Source: Nitrospirota bacterium (GTDB lineage Bacteria > Nitrospirota > Thermodesulfovibrionia > UBA6902). Taken from it: DNA of 51,556 bases. Where the stretch lies: positions 1 through 51,556 of the forward strand of contig JACRQA010000154.1 in assembly GCA_016222915.1 (NCBI GenBank), in the 5' to 3' direction. Of the stretch, positions 42,588 through 51,556 are shown piece by piece (the first letter of the stretch is position 1; each line of letters starts with the position of its first letter). The notes under the pieces were generated by a model. The model was given only the letters and a program-made list of their open reading frames with translations, did no database searches and was not told the DNA's origin. The translations under genes and the position numbers were made by a program.

Positions 42588-42620
42588 CCTCCTTTCATCG
42601 GAGGAACTCTCCTGTCCTCC
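42588..42620 (-). promoter_or_regulatory. Possible RNA thermometer/switch at hsp20 leader
   Basis: On the minus strand the ribosome-binding site GGAGG (42592-42588) can pair with CCTCC (42604-42600), loop seven bases. The same CCTCC can instead pair with an upstream GGAGG (42620-42616). The two hairpins exclude each other. Small heat-shock genes are classic targets of RNA thermometers, so this is plausible, but the stem is only five base pairs. Confidence 0.35.
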
Positions 42621-42627
42621 TAACTAA

Positions 42628-42656
42628 ATTTTAACTCTGTTGTTACAGTATTTCAA
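42628..42656 (-). promoter_or_regulatory. Promoter of hsp20
   Basis: Minus strand TTGAAA, 17 bases, TAAAAT, about 48 bases before the start. Vegetative-type match; not a sigma-32 consensus -10. Confidence 0.6.
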
Positions 42657-42850
42657 GAGGTATTTTCCTTTAATTTATCGTTAGTTATGCAATATATATC
42701 CGCATGATGTATTCGGCCTGTGCATTGGTTTGAATTATCGATATTATTATTGAATAGTAACCTGCCTGACTGTTAATTGATCACTGATTTAGGATATTAT
42801 GATTCCATCAGTATGAGAAATATTTAATTGGTTTTATAAGAGAGATCCAC

Positions 42851-44344
42851 ATGAAAGACAAATCTTCCCTGCAGGAGCTGCATCACGATATTTTCGGCTC
42901 TGTGCTCGACAAAAGCGAAATGACCCCTTACCTGTTATTAAAGACTGACAATTATGATAAAGCCCTCAGACAAGCGGCCAAAATGATGGGCAACAGGGGG
43001 TTTGATATGTTAGGCAGCAATGAGCTGCCTGAAAGTGAAAAAAGCAGGGCACAATATTATGTCGAGCAAGTGTATAAGTATTGTCTGAATTCCATGCTCC
43101 CTTTTTTAAAGGGCCAGCTTCGCAGGCTCTCGGACCTGAATACTGGGAACTACGCGCGTTACCGGAGCTGCCTGCAAGCTGTCGAAGACATTGAATCGGT
43201 ATTACACAATAATGAATTCCGGGGAATTATCAGCGAAGACCCGCGCAACCTCTTCCTCCTGGCCTCATCAAGAAAGTACACTCAGGTCTTTCACGGTTAT
43301 AAAGGGAAAGACCTTCAGGTCCCTGCCCAATGGCAGCAGGCCGCCTGTTCTATTCTCAAAATGGCCCATCTGATTAAATCGATTGAAGAGGACAGCCAGG
43401 ATGTCAACGATTATGCCCAACTCGGGTTTTTCCTCGATATGCAGGGACAAGACCTGAATGATTTATATCATTACAACTGGCAGGACCCGAAGGACCTGCC
43501 GGAAAGCGAAGCTGCGAAAAGGGCCTTTGTGAAGATATCCACTTTCTTTCATAAACTGCAGGAGTCCGTCAGATATGATGAGGGTAAAAAATGTATGGTA
43601 TTCAACAGCGGTGACGGAGTTGAGGTCGATATCAAGGAAATAAAGTCCAGGTTGAAAAGCCCGGAAAGCATGTTCACCAAGCTTGGAAAGGACGTGGAAG
43701 GAGAGGCCCAGGACATCAGAGACATCCTTGCCATCACTTTTATACTTACGAGTAAGGACGATACGCTAAAACTCTTCCACGCCTTGCAGAAGCGGGGCGT
43801 AATCCTGCAGGAAAACACCCTCTCCTCCTCCATTACTCAAACGCTTTTTGATAGTCCGGAAAGTATGAGAGAAGCAGTGCGTATCCTGATGATCAGTCTC
43901 TCCAGAAGCGAGGGCGCCCATGTAATGCCGGAAGAAAAGGACCTGATCGAGCACGCGCAGAATTTTTACAGGGCGCTGAGTGTCAATACGGCAAAAAACC
44001 CGCACTCATCGCAGGGGCATAAAAAGTTCCAGTGCAAAATCAACTTTTGCGTACCCATTCACCGCAAAGCCGAAACAAACGAGATACTCGTCCCGGGGAC
44101 AGATGCATATGCAAGGAGACATAAGACCGCCAAGAAGACCGAGCAGCATACCCTCGCATTAGAGCTGCGCATATCCGATCAGGAAAGCTGGAACGTCTCG
44201 GAGCATCATGGTGACTCACATCATCACGCTTACAAGTTCCGCCAGTTGGTCGCTGTGATGAACAGGGTATTTAAAGGCACTTTCAACTTGCCGGAAGACA
44301 GTTTTGGTCAATTAAGGGAAGACCAGAAAAAACTGTTTCCTTAA
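42851..44344 (+). CDS. Divergent RelA/SpoT-like nucleotidyltransferase-fold protein
   Basis: 497 residues. The N-terminal about 240 residues are helical with no motif I know. From about 262 the sequence resembles the RelA/SpoT synthetase domain: EIKSRLKSPESMFTKLGKDVEG (compare R-x-K-x-x-x-S...K), DIRDILAITFILTSKDD, and near the end LELRISDQESWNVSEHHGDSHHHAYKFRQL (compare ExQIR...AExG...HWxYK). Arg267, Lys269 and Glu438 positions of the family are kept; the YxSLH loop is not clear and the Arg after DxxGxR is Thr. No HD hydrolase or TGS/ACT domain is present. It may be a non-standard alarmone synthetase, another nucleotidyltransferase or an inactive binder. Start ATG AAA GAC follows GAGAGATCCAC. 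Confidence 0.6.
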   Translation: MKDKSSLQELHHDIFGSVLDKSEMTPYLLLKTDNYDKALRQAAKMMGNRGFDMLGSNELPESEKSRAQYYVEQVYKYCLNSMLPFLKGQLRRLSDLNTGNYARYRSCLQAVEDIESVLHNNEFRGIISEDPRNLFLLASSRKYTQVFHGYKGKDLQVPAQWQQAACSILKMAHLIKSIEEDSQDVNDYAQLGFFLDMQGQDLNDLYHYNWQDPKDLPESEAAKRAFVKISTFFHKLQESVRYDEGKKCMVFNSGDGVEVDIKEIKSRLKSPESMFTKLGKDVEGEAQDIRDILAITFILTSKDDTLKLFHALQKRGVILQENTLSSSITQTLFDSPESMREAVRILMISLSRSEGAHVMPEEKDLIEHAQNFYRALSVNTAKNPHSSQGHKKFQCKINFCVPIHRKAETNEILVPGTDAYARRHKTAKKTEQHTLALELRISDQESWNVSEHHGDSHHHAYKFRQLVAVMNRVFKGTFNLPEDSFGQLREDQKKLFP

Positions 44345-44377
44345 CACATTTCCTATAACTAGCCGGACATAACGGGT

Positions 44378-44575
44378 TTAACTTTGCACTGCTGTTCCGG
44401 CGTCTTCCTTATAGTCACGCAAAAACCGTTCTTCCGTTTCATCCCAGAAAAGGTTCATCCCGGTCTCCTCTTTCAACCTGATCAATTCCTGCGCCAGAAT
44501 CAGCAGAAGGTCCTCTGCCGATGCCCATTCGATCTGGGCGTCCTTGTAACCTGCACTCGGTGTCTTCCATATCAT
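44378..44575 (-). CDS. Small acidic protein of unknown function
   Basis: 65 residues from ATG 44575, preferred to the ORF-track start at 44680 because AAAGGAGACT is right upstream. The protein begins MIWKTPSAGYKDAQIEW and has an amphipathic helix EDLLLILAQELIRLKEETG. No signal peptide. It converges on the RelA/SpoT-like gene 33 bases away. No family recognised. Confidence 0.6.
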   Translation of the reverse strand: MIWKTPSAGYKDAQIEWASAEDLLLILAQELIRLKEETGMNLFWDETEERFLRDYKEDAGTAVQS

Positions 44576-44741
44576 AGTCTCCTTTCCATGCCTAAAATAT
44601 AGCCTCCACATGTGAAGAAAATATGAAGCGCCTATAGAAGCGCTCAGCGGGATAGGATTAAAGGTTTTGTTGAAATGCAATTTGAGGGGACATCAAACGT
44701 ACGTCATTTTCCGTCAGTGGAAATGGCCCTCCAGCTAACAG

Positions 44742-45710
44742 TTATAAACCGACACCGAGCCCCAGAAGAACACGTAAGTCGGTTTCATTTTGTTCGCCGT
44801 TTAAGTCCTGTGCTACCGGAAAACCGGCAGAGACATAAGCTGTCCAATTGTTAAAAAACGAAAGCCTCATGCCGGGAGAAATAAAAATGACCGTCCCTCC
44901 GCTGTTATCATCTCTAACGCCGTCGATCTCCTGCTTCTGTTTCCATTCTCCGTTGGCTTCGACAATCAAATCCAGGACAACAGGCTTGTATAACGCCGTA
45001 TAAGAGACGGCAAGGTCATAATTAAATAAATCTCCCAAATCCGTCTCTTGAGTGCCTTCGGTCGCAAAGGTATAAAGCAGGTCTGCATCAAGTGACAGCG
45101 CTTTGAAACGTTTAGTCGCCGCTATGCCCGCAATCGGTCCCCAGGCCCCGCTGCCGGGCTGAAATTCCGCCTCAAACCGTTCGCCGTCTTTATCTTTCGC
45201 ATTTGTCCTGCCGGTAGGCATCCTCAATCCGAGGACAAGGGATGATTCAATGTCCAGGTCAATCAATTTTACAAACCGGTACTGGCCAAACACTGTAAGG
45301 TCGCCTATGCCTTTTGAATCGCCGTGGTCATGGACCTCGTCCGGCTCATCACTGTGCGCCTCTCTTATATTACTAAGGACATCATATGGGATTTTCAAAC
45401 TCACGCTCAAATCATCGGTCAAGCCGTGACCCATGCTGAAAATACTATGATGGATGGAATCAACACTGTGGACGTCTGATCCGTCTTCGGCAATTTCCAT
45501 AAGCTCATCGTCTGAGAAAGCGTCAAGATCAATAAACTCCGTCTGCAATGCCAGCGCCAGGACGCCGCGCTGCAGCGGTGAAGCGGAAATAGTTCGTACG
45601 GGCCCTGTTTTCCCCAGCCCGGCCCCTCCTGTCGGATGGTGCGCCGCTGCGTTTGAGCTCAAAATAAAAATTGAAAATATGGCAATGACTAAACCTGATT
45701 TTTTCAGCAT
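44742..45710 (-). CDS. Outer-membrane barrel, His-rich N-terminus
   Basis: 322 residues. Signal peptide MLKKSGLVIAIFSIFILSSNAAA, then a His-rich stretch HHPTGGAGLG. Several Asp/His runs follow (AHSDEPDEVHDHGDSKGIGDL). The rest alternates in beta-strand fashion to the C-terminus LRVLLGLGVGL, like the phenol-degradation MetA/transporter-type barrels. GLRMPTGRTNAKDKDGERFE resembles the loop of that family. It is divergent from a cupredoxin gene and both promoters share identical core hexamers; metal (copper) handling is a reasonable but unproven reading. AAAGGAGGCGGT is the ribosome-binding site. Confidence 0.7.
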   Translation of the reverse strand: MLKKSGLVIAIFSIFILSSNAAAHHPTGGAGLGKTGPVRTISASPLQRGVLALALQTEFIDLDAFSDDELMEIAEDGSDVHSVDSIHHSIFSMGHGLTDDLSVSLKIPYDVLSNIREAHSDEPDEVHDHGDSKGIGDLTVFGQYRFVKLIDLDIESSLVLGLRMPTGRTNAKDKDGERFEAEFQPGSGAWGPIAGIAATKRFKALSLDADLLYTFATEGTQETDLGDLFNYDLAVSYTALYKPVVLDLIVEANGEWKQKQEIDGVRDDNSGGTVIFISPGMRLSFFNNWTAYVSAGFPVAQDLNGEQNETDLRVLLGLGVGL

Positions 45711-45742
45711 ACCGCCTCCTTTGGCACGTCAGATTGTTTCCA

Positions 45743-45770
45743 ATAATATCACAATGAAGATTTATGTCAA
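45743..45770 (-). promoter_or_regulatory. Promoter of the barrel gene
   Basis: Minus strand TTGACA, 16 bases, TATTAT, ending about 33 bases before the start codon at 45710. The hexamers are identical to those of the divergent promoter at 45800-45827. Confidence 0.75.
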
Positions 45771-45799
45771 CCGTATTATTTTTGAGGGCTTATAGTTAT

Positions 45800-45827
45800 T
45801 TGACAAGCAATTTTATCGTGGTATTAT
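45800..45827 (+). promoter_or_regulatory. Promoter of the cupredoxin gene
   Basis: TTGACA, 16 bases, TATTAT, 29 bases before the ATG at 45857. With the minus-strand promoter it makes a mirror-image pair about 30 bases apart. Confidence 0.75.
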
Positions 45828-45856
45828 TTCTTCTATGAAATCAAAGGGAGGTCGAG

Positions 45857-46315
45857 ATGAAGAAATTATATATTGTTTTAATGTTCGCGGTGATGGTTGG
45901 TCTTGCAGGGACCCGTATCGCAATTGCCGCCGGCGATATGACAGCGCAGACGCCTGCGGAAGTAAAGGTGCAGCTTGGGGACAAAGACGATACGGTACGC
46001 TTCTTCCCGGATAAGCTCGAATTTGAAACAGGGAAGCTTTATAAGCTCGTCCTGCACAATCCAAGTCCGTCAGCCCACTACTTCAGCTCAGAAGCATTTG
46101 CTCGTGCGGTATTTACGAGAAAAGCACAGGTCCTCGGCCCGGACGGGAAAACTATCGCAGAGATGAAGGGCAATATTTTAGAAATCGAGGTCTACCCCGG
46201 CGGGACGGCGGAATGGTGGTTCGTACCGGTAAAGGCGATCACTGTCAATGATTTGAAATGCACAGTGAAAGGGCATACGGAAAAAGGCATGGTCGGCAGC
46301 ATTATTATTAAGTAA
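45857..46315 (+). CDS. Cupredoxin (type-1 copper protein), periplasmic
   Basis: 152 residues. Signal peptide MKKLYIVLMFAVMVGLAGTRIAIAA. The mature domain is a plastocyanin/azurin-like fold with copper ligands His in PSAHYF and Cys, His, Met in CTVKGHTEKGM (C-x4-H-x4-M spacing), with beta strands FETGKLYKLVLHNPSPS and the last GSIIIK. Such proteins carry single electrons or copper in the periplasm. AAAGGGAGGTCGAG is a strong ribosome-binding site. Paired, divergent from a barrel gene. A nearby terminal oxidase or nitrite reductase is not present, so the partner is unknown. Confidence 0.82.
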   Translation: MKKLYIVLMFAVMVGLAGTRIAIAAGDMTAQTPAEVKVQLGDKDDTVRFFPDKLEFETGKLYKLVLHNPSPSAHYFSSEAFARAVFTRKAQVLGPDGKTIAEMKGNILEIEVYPGGTAEWWFVPVKAITVNDLKCTVKGHTEKGMVGSIIIK

Positions 46316-46503
46316 CCATAAGATGCCTTCGACTTTGCCGTTGCGCTTGTCGCAAGCCAGACGCGCAAGCGATAAGCAATATCCTGAAAGACTTTCAGCC
46401 TGGAATCTTCCGACATACACCTGCGTAATTAGACCAGAGGGCCTCTCAAGTGTGTTCCACCTCATCAACTCCAATCATGACGAACAATTTTGTCTGACAC
46501 AAT

Positions 46504-46519
46504 TGTAGCGTCAACTACA
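46504..46519. promoter_or_regulatory. NifA-type dyad
   Basis: TGTAG, six bases, CTACA: contains TGT-N10-ACA, the pattern of NifA upstream activator sites, and is a perfect 5-bp dyad. It lies about 85 bases ahead of the predicted sigma-54 start. Six fixed bases alone could occur by chance, but the perfect dyad and position add weight. Confidence 0.35.
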
Positions 46520-46572
46520 TCATTGAAGTTATTGCTTAAATGCTTTTCATTTAATTTCGGCAAGTTCCATAT

Positions 46573-46587
46573 TGGCATATAATCTGC
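46573..46587 (+). promoter_or_regulatory. Sigma-54-like promoter ahead of the Fis-type/porin/amt block
   Basis: TGGCAT, ATAAT, CTGC: the GG and GC with 10-base spacing are kept; two other positions differ from consensus. Predicted start is about 46599, at the Fis-type gene itself. Confidence 0.45.
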
Positions 46588-46603
46588 ATTTATACAAATC
46601 AAT

Positions 46604-46795
46604 ATGCCGGACACTTTAAAAGACAAAGTAAAAGAAATGGAAAGAAAAGCAATTCTGAGCACCCTTGAGGAATGCGACTGGGTCCAGGCAAAGGCGGCGA
46701 GGAAGCTTGGAATTACCGAACGCATGATTGGGTACAAGATAAAGAAATACGGAATAAGGAAGGAGGCTGTAGAAGAGTTAAGAGTCAAATGTTGA
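46604..46795 (+). CDS. Stand-alone Fis/NtrC-type helix-turn-helix protein
   Basis: 63 residues: MPDTLKDKVKEMERKAILSTLEECDWVQAKAARKLGITERMIGYKIKKYGI. It matches the C-terminal DNA-binding domain of NtrC/NifA-type activators, with helix AKAARKLGITERMIGYKI as recognition part, but has no receiver or AAA+ domain. No upstream in-frame remnant of a longer gene is visible. The ATG at 46604 has almost no leader from the predicted sigma-54 start; ATG 46637 is an alternative. It precedes the porin and amt genes on the same strand, so it may regulate nitrogen genes, perhaps as a competitor of a full activator. Confidence 0.7.
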   Translation: MPDTLKDKVKEMERKAILSTLEECDWVQAKAARKLGITERMIGYKIKKYGIRKEAVEELRVKC

Positions 46796-46801
46796 GAGTA
46801 G

Positions 46802-46820
46802 GGGCGGGGTTGTCCCGCCC
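46802..46820. repeat. GC hairpin before the porin gene
   Basis: GGGCGGG, GTTGT, CCCGCCC. Seven base pairs, no T-run. Could attenuate or protect mRNA of the following genes. Confidence 0.6.
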
Positions 46821-46869
46821 GGTATGAATAATCGCCGGCATCAGCCTGCGAAGAAATATTTGGAGGTCT

Positions 46870-47748
46870 ATGATGAAGGGTTTATGGGCAGTAATTTTAA
46901 TGGTTCTTTGTACGTTAGGTTTCTCGTCCGGCGCATTTGCCGAACAGGCGGAGGAAAAAGAGACACACAAGGTTGAAGCGGCAAAGGAGGTTGAATTAGT
47001 GCATTCTGAAAAACCGCCAGTATCAGGAAGTGTTGGTCTCGGCGTGTTCAATAAGTATGTATTCAGGGGATATGAATTAAGCGACGACAGCGTTGTGGTC
47101 CAGCCGTCCGTGAGCGTGTCGTACAAATATTTTTCAGTCTCTTTCTGGGGCAACATCGATAGTGAAGAACATCCGACACAAAGCTTTGTCCCTGACAGGG
47201 AGGATGAAAAGAGCTTCAACGAAACCGATCTGACGCTGAGCTATACGTTTGTAATCGATAAGCTCAGCATGACGGCTGGTTATATCTATTACGGTACAAA
47301 ATACGTCACTGAAACAGAGGAGCTGTTTCTTACCCTGGGCTACGACACACTGCTGAAACCGACATTGTCGGTTTATCGCGACATCACCACATACCCGGGC
47401 ACGTATGTGAATCTTTCAGTGGCCCATTCACTGCCACTGGTCAAAGACATCACTCTTGACCTCGGGGCATCAGCAGGGTATTTCGCAGGAGACAACGATT
47501 ACTGGAATACATATGAAAGATCAACAGGCGCTTATACAGGAGATGAATACAAGGCCTTTCATGACGGCATGGTCAAGGCGGGTCTGACGGTCCCGGTTGC
47601 GGAACATGTCAGTGTCCAGCCCGTTATGCAATACTGGTTCCCGCTTTCAGATAAGGCAAAGAAGACCATTGACGGCTCTTCTTATAACTTCAACGGAAAA
47701 CTTGATGATACGCTTGTTGCAGGCGTCAATATGACACTTAGTTTTTAA
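46870..47748 (+). CDS. TorF-like putative porin
   Basis: 292 residues: signal peptide (MMKGLWAVILMVLCTLGFSSGAFA), a charged linker, then a beta-barrel starting SGSVGLGVFNKYVFRGYELSDDSVVVQPSVS, the hallmark of the TIGR02001/TorF-type family, and ending in MTLSF with the C-terminal Phe of outer-membrane proteins. TTGGAGG is the ribosome-binding site; ATG 46870 or 46873 (better spaced) may be used. It is directly followed by amt after 9 bases, so a shared transcript is likely, perhaps passing ammonium or small solutes through the outer membrane. Confidence 0.8.
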   Translation: MMKGLWAVILMVLCTLGFSSGAFAEQAEEKETHKVEAAKEVELVHSEKPPVSGSVGLGVFNKYVFRGYELSDDSVVVQPSVSVSYKYFSVSFWGNIDSEEHPTQSFVPDREDEKSFNETDLTLSYTFVIDKLSMTAGYIYYGTKYVTETEELFLTLGYDTLLKPTLSVYRDITTYPGTYVNLSVAHSLPLVKDITLDLGASAGYFAGDNDYWNTYERSTGAYTGDEYKAFHDGMVKAGLTVPVAEHVSVQPVMQYWFPLSDKAKKTIDGSSYNFNGKLDDTLVAGVNMTLSF

Positions 47749-47757
47749 GGAGGACAT

Positions 47758-49104
47758 ATGAAAAGATTTTTAAGCATATTAATACTGATTGGATTATTCA
47801 GCTTGGCAAGCCTTGGCTTTGCAGAAGAAGCTCCGGTCTCCCCTTCCGAGGTTGAACAGGCGGCGGCAGCCCCGGCCCCAACGGTTGATACGGGCGATAC
47901 CTCGTGGATATTGATCTCCAGTGCCCTTGTAATGCTGATGACCCCGGGACTCGCCCTGTTTTACGGCGGCATGGTCAGAAGAAAGAATGTACTTGGAACA
48001 ATAATGCAGAGCTTTATAGCCCTCGGGGTAATGACTATACTCTGGGTATTTTACGGCTATAGTCTGTCGTTTGGCCCTGATATTGGACATGTTATAGGAA
48101 ACCTTGACTGGGTGGGATTGAAAGGCGTAGGACTTGAGCCGAATCCGGATTACGCGGCAACTATTCCGCACCAGGCGTTTATGATATTCCAGATGATGTT
48201 TGCGGTCATAACCCCGGCGCTGATAACAGGCGCTTTTGCGGAGCGGTTTAAATTCAGCACGTATCTCGTGTTCCTGGTCCTCTGGGCGACCTTCATATAT
48301 TTCCCTCTCGCTCACTGGGTATGGGGAGTCGGCGGCTGGATAAGGAACCTGGGCGCCCTTGATTTCGCAGGCGGACTTGTTGTTCATATCAGCTCTGGTG
48401 TGTCGGCCCTTGCCGCTGCAATTTTTGTAGGGAAGAGAAAGGGATACGGCAAAGAGCCGATGATGCCGCACAACATTACAATGACTCTTATTGGCGCGTC
48501 ATTATTGTGGTTCGGATGGTTCGGGTTTAACGGCGGCAGCGCGGTTGCGTCGGGCTCTCTTGCAACGTCCGCGTTTGTAGTTACACATATTGCAACGGCT
48601 GCGGCGGCTCTGTCCTGGATGTTTGCTGAGTGGAAGCACAGGGGCAAACCTACAGCGCTCGGAGCAGCGTCAGGCGCGGTCGCGGGGCTAGTAGCGATTA
48701 CTCCTGCGTCAGGTTTTGTAGGACCAATGTCATCAGTCATTATCGGGCTTGTAGGAGGTGTTATCTGCTACTCGGCTATAAACCTCAAGTCGAAATTCGG
48801 CTACGATGACTCTCTCGATGTAGTGGGTGTCCACGGCGTAGGTGGCACGTGGGGCGCAATTGCTACGGGCCTGTTTGCATCAAAGGCGATCAATGCGGCA
48901 GGCAATGACGGTTTGTTTTTCGGCAACCCGTCATTATTGGTCAACCAATTGATCAGCGTAGGCGCAGCATGGGTCTATTCGTTTATCGTCACCCTGATTA
49001 TTTTAAAACTGCTGGATGCGACTATGGGACTGCGCGTTGATCACGAAAGCGAGCTTGCAGGATTAGACCATGCACAGCACGGAGAAAGCGGATATGTACT
49101 GTAA
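47758..49104 (+). CDS. amt: Ammonium transporter 1
   Basis: 448 residues: cleavable signal peptide (MKRFLSILILIGLFSLASLGFA) and 11 transmembrane helices. Markers: GDTSWILISSALVMLMTPGLALFYGGMVRRKNVLGTIM, the ammonium gate and His pair region (HWVWGVGGW, and HGVGGTWGAIATGLF), and the conserved GASLLWFGWFGFNGGSA. Carries NH4+/NH3 across the inner membrane. P-II proteins usually block it when nitrogen is plentiful; a glnB gene follows 88 bases after. AAGGAGGACAT precedes the start. Confidence 0.95.
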   Translation: MKRFLSILILIGLFSLASLGFAEEAPVSPSEVEQAAAAPAPTVDTGDTSWILISSALVMLMTPGLALFYGGMVRRKNVLGTIMQSFIALGVMTILWVFYGYSLSFGPDIGHVIGNLDWVGLKGVGLEPNPDYAATIPHQAFMIFQMMFAVITPALITGAFAERFKFSTYLVFLVLWATFIYFPLAHWVWGVGGWIRNLGALDFAGGLVVHISSGVSALAAAIFVGKRKGYGKEPMMPHNITMTLIGASLLWFGWFGFNGGSAVASGSLATSAFVVTHIATAAAALSWMFAEWKHRGKPTALGAASGAVAGLVAITPASGFVGPMSSVIIGLVGGVICYSAINLKSKFGYDDSLDVVGVHGVGGTWGAIATGLFASKAINAAGNDGLFFGNPSLLVNQLISVGAAWVYSFIVTLIILKLLDATMGLRVDHESELAGLDHAQHGESGYVL

Positions 49105-49108
49105 ATAA

Positions 49109-49531
<423 letters not shown>

Positions 49532-49541
49532 TACATCATCC

Positions 49542-49594
49542 CTAAATATGTCCTACATATTTGTAGCCCCTACAATTTTGTAGGACATATTTAG
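49542..49594. repeat. Nested palindrome between the two glnB genes
   Basis: Outer arms of 16 bp, CTAAATATGTCCTACA and its exact reverse complement; inner hairpin TTGTAG, CCC, CTACAA. A two-level hairpin of about 53 bases. May end glnB1 transcription or be a mobile repeat of the GTAGG type seen elsewhere here. Confidence 0.85.
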
Positions 49595-49626
49595 AAGTAA
49601 CCTATTGAAATTAAATCGCTTTATCC

Positions 49627-49641
49627 TGGCACACATCTTGA
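49627..49641 (+). promoter_or_regulatory. Sigma-54-like promoter of glnB2-amt2
   Basis: TGGCAC, ACATC, TTGA: perfect -24, and -12 with GA in place of GC. Predicted start about 49653. A hairpin CAGTCT/AGACTG (49652-49670) opens the leader. Confidence 0.55.
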
Positions 49642-49649
49642 TCTATTAA

Positions 49650-51421
<1,772 letters not shown>

Positions 51422-51445
51422 CATCTCAGATAACAATTACGATAG

Positions 51446-51556
51446 ATGAATGTACTGATTGTTAAAAACATATCACATGAGGGGCCGGGCACAATAGAGG
51501 ATTACCTGGTAGAACAGGGAATCAAATACGTTGTGCTGGAATTCTCCGGCTGCGGG
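51446..51556 (+). CDS. Class-I glutamine amidotransferase-like protein, 5' part
   Basis: 37 codons visible, cut by the window end: MNVLIVKNISHEGPGTIEDY, then LVEQGIKYVVLEFSG. This is the typical start of GMP-synthase-like/type-1 glutamine amidotransferases (IVKN...HEGPGTIEDYL). Catalytic Cys-His-Glu lies beyond the window. Its placement after amt2 suits nitrogen metabolism. No strong ribosome-binding site is visible. Confidence 0.7.
   Translation, partial: MNVLIVKNISHEGPGTIEDYLVEQGIKYVVLEFSGCG

Noticed and set aside
46316-46603. Remnant of a longer NtrC-type gene upstream of the Fis-type protein
   Set aside because: No AAA+ or receiver motif is found in any frame of this stretch.

Overview
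This window looks like the chromosome of a free-living Gram-negative bacterium of about 45% GC. It has outer-membrane barrels, lipoproteins, a PEP-CTERM (exosortase) protein and the PEP-CTERM two-component pair PrsK/PrsR. The set of PrsK/PrsR, MopE-type Cys-rich surface proteins, PilZ proteins, a B12/radical-SAM DUF4070-type enzyme and paired amt/glnB loci best fits Nitrospirota (Thermodesulfovibrionia-like) or a related deltaproteobacterial lineage. That assignment is inference. No rRNA, tRNA, CRISPR, prophage or transposase gene was seen.

Layout. 1-6.1 kb: the thiD 3' end, a small unknown gene behind a sigma-54-like promoter, then a membrane-anchored galactose-binding-like protein followed by a 1397-residue secreted alkaline phosphatase. 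The phosphatase carries a thrombospondin-3-like insertion and a 162-bp tandem MopE repeat. 6.2-16 kb: queF, a Crp/Fnr regulator, prsK, a PAPS-reductase-like gene, prsR, a PEP-CTERM protein with a near-consensus sigma-54 promoter, and a c-di-GMP-I riboswitch plus terminator in front of a fibronectin-III/MopE surface protein. 16-24.5 kb: threonine synthase, a PilZ-like protein facing a GAF histidine kinase, an Smr protein, an ABC-2 exporter and leucyl aminopeptidase. 24.5-34.2 kb: small secreted and lipid-anchored proteins, a DEDD exonuclease, two SLOG/LOG-type proteins, a phosphohexomutase, a radical SAM enzyme, a NagA catalytic core, a PilZ-rubredoxin-superoxide-reductase fusion, and an HPF-cold-shock fusion. 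35-45 kb: a four-CxxC-pair protein behind another sigma-54-like promoter, apt-mtnP (adenine and methylthioadenosine salvage), an Omp85-like barrel fused to a gluzincin-like domain and beta-propeller, a PilZ protein, a MATE pump, an Hsp20 and a divergent RelA/SpoT-like protein. 44.7-51.5 kb: a divergent barrel/cupredoxin pair, then a nitrogen block: Fis-type HTH, TorF-like porin, amt, glnB, glnB, amt, and the start of a class-I glutamine amidotransferase gene.

Two themes recur. c-di-GMP: one riboswitch, two PilZ proteins with intact motifs and one degenerate PilZ-like protein. Sigma-54: PrsR itself, plus -24/-12-like sequences before the PEP-CTERM gene, two unknown small genes, the Fis/porin/amt block and glnB2-amt2.

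The strongest candidate for something undescribed is the gene at 32759-33538. It joins a PilZ domain with intact c-di-GMP motifs, a rubredoxin-like knuckle pair and a superoxide-reductase domain that keeps all five iron ligands. Other unusual items are a divergent RelA/SpoT-like protein, a Cys-free PAPS-reductase relative between prsK and prsR, a P-II pair differing at residue 51 (Tyr versus Phe), and a possible RNA switch over the hsp20 ribosome-binding site. Several families of palindromic repeats lie between genes. All functions are read from sequence without database searches.
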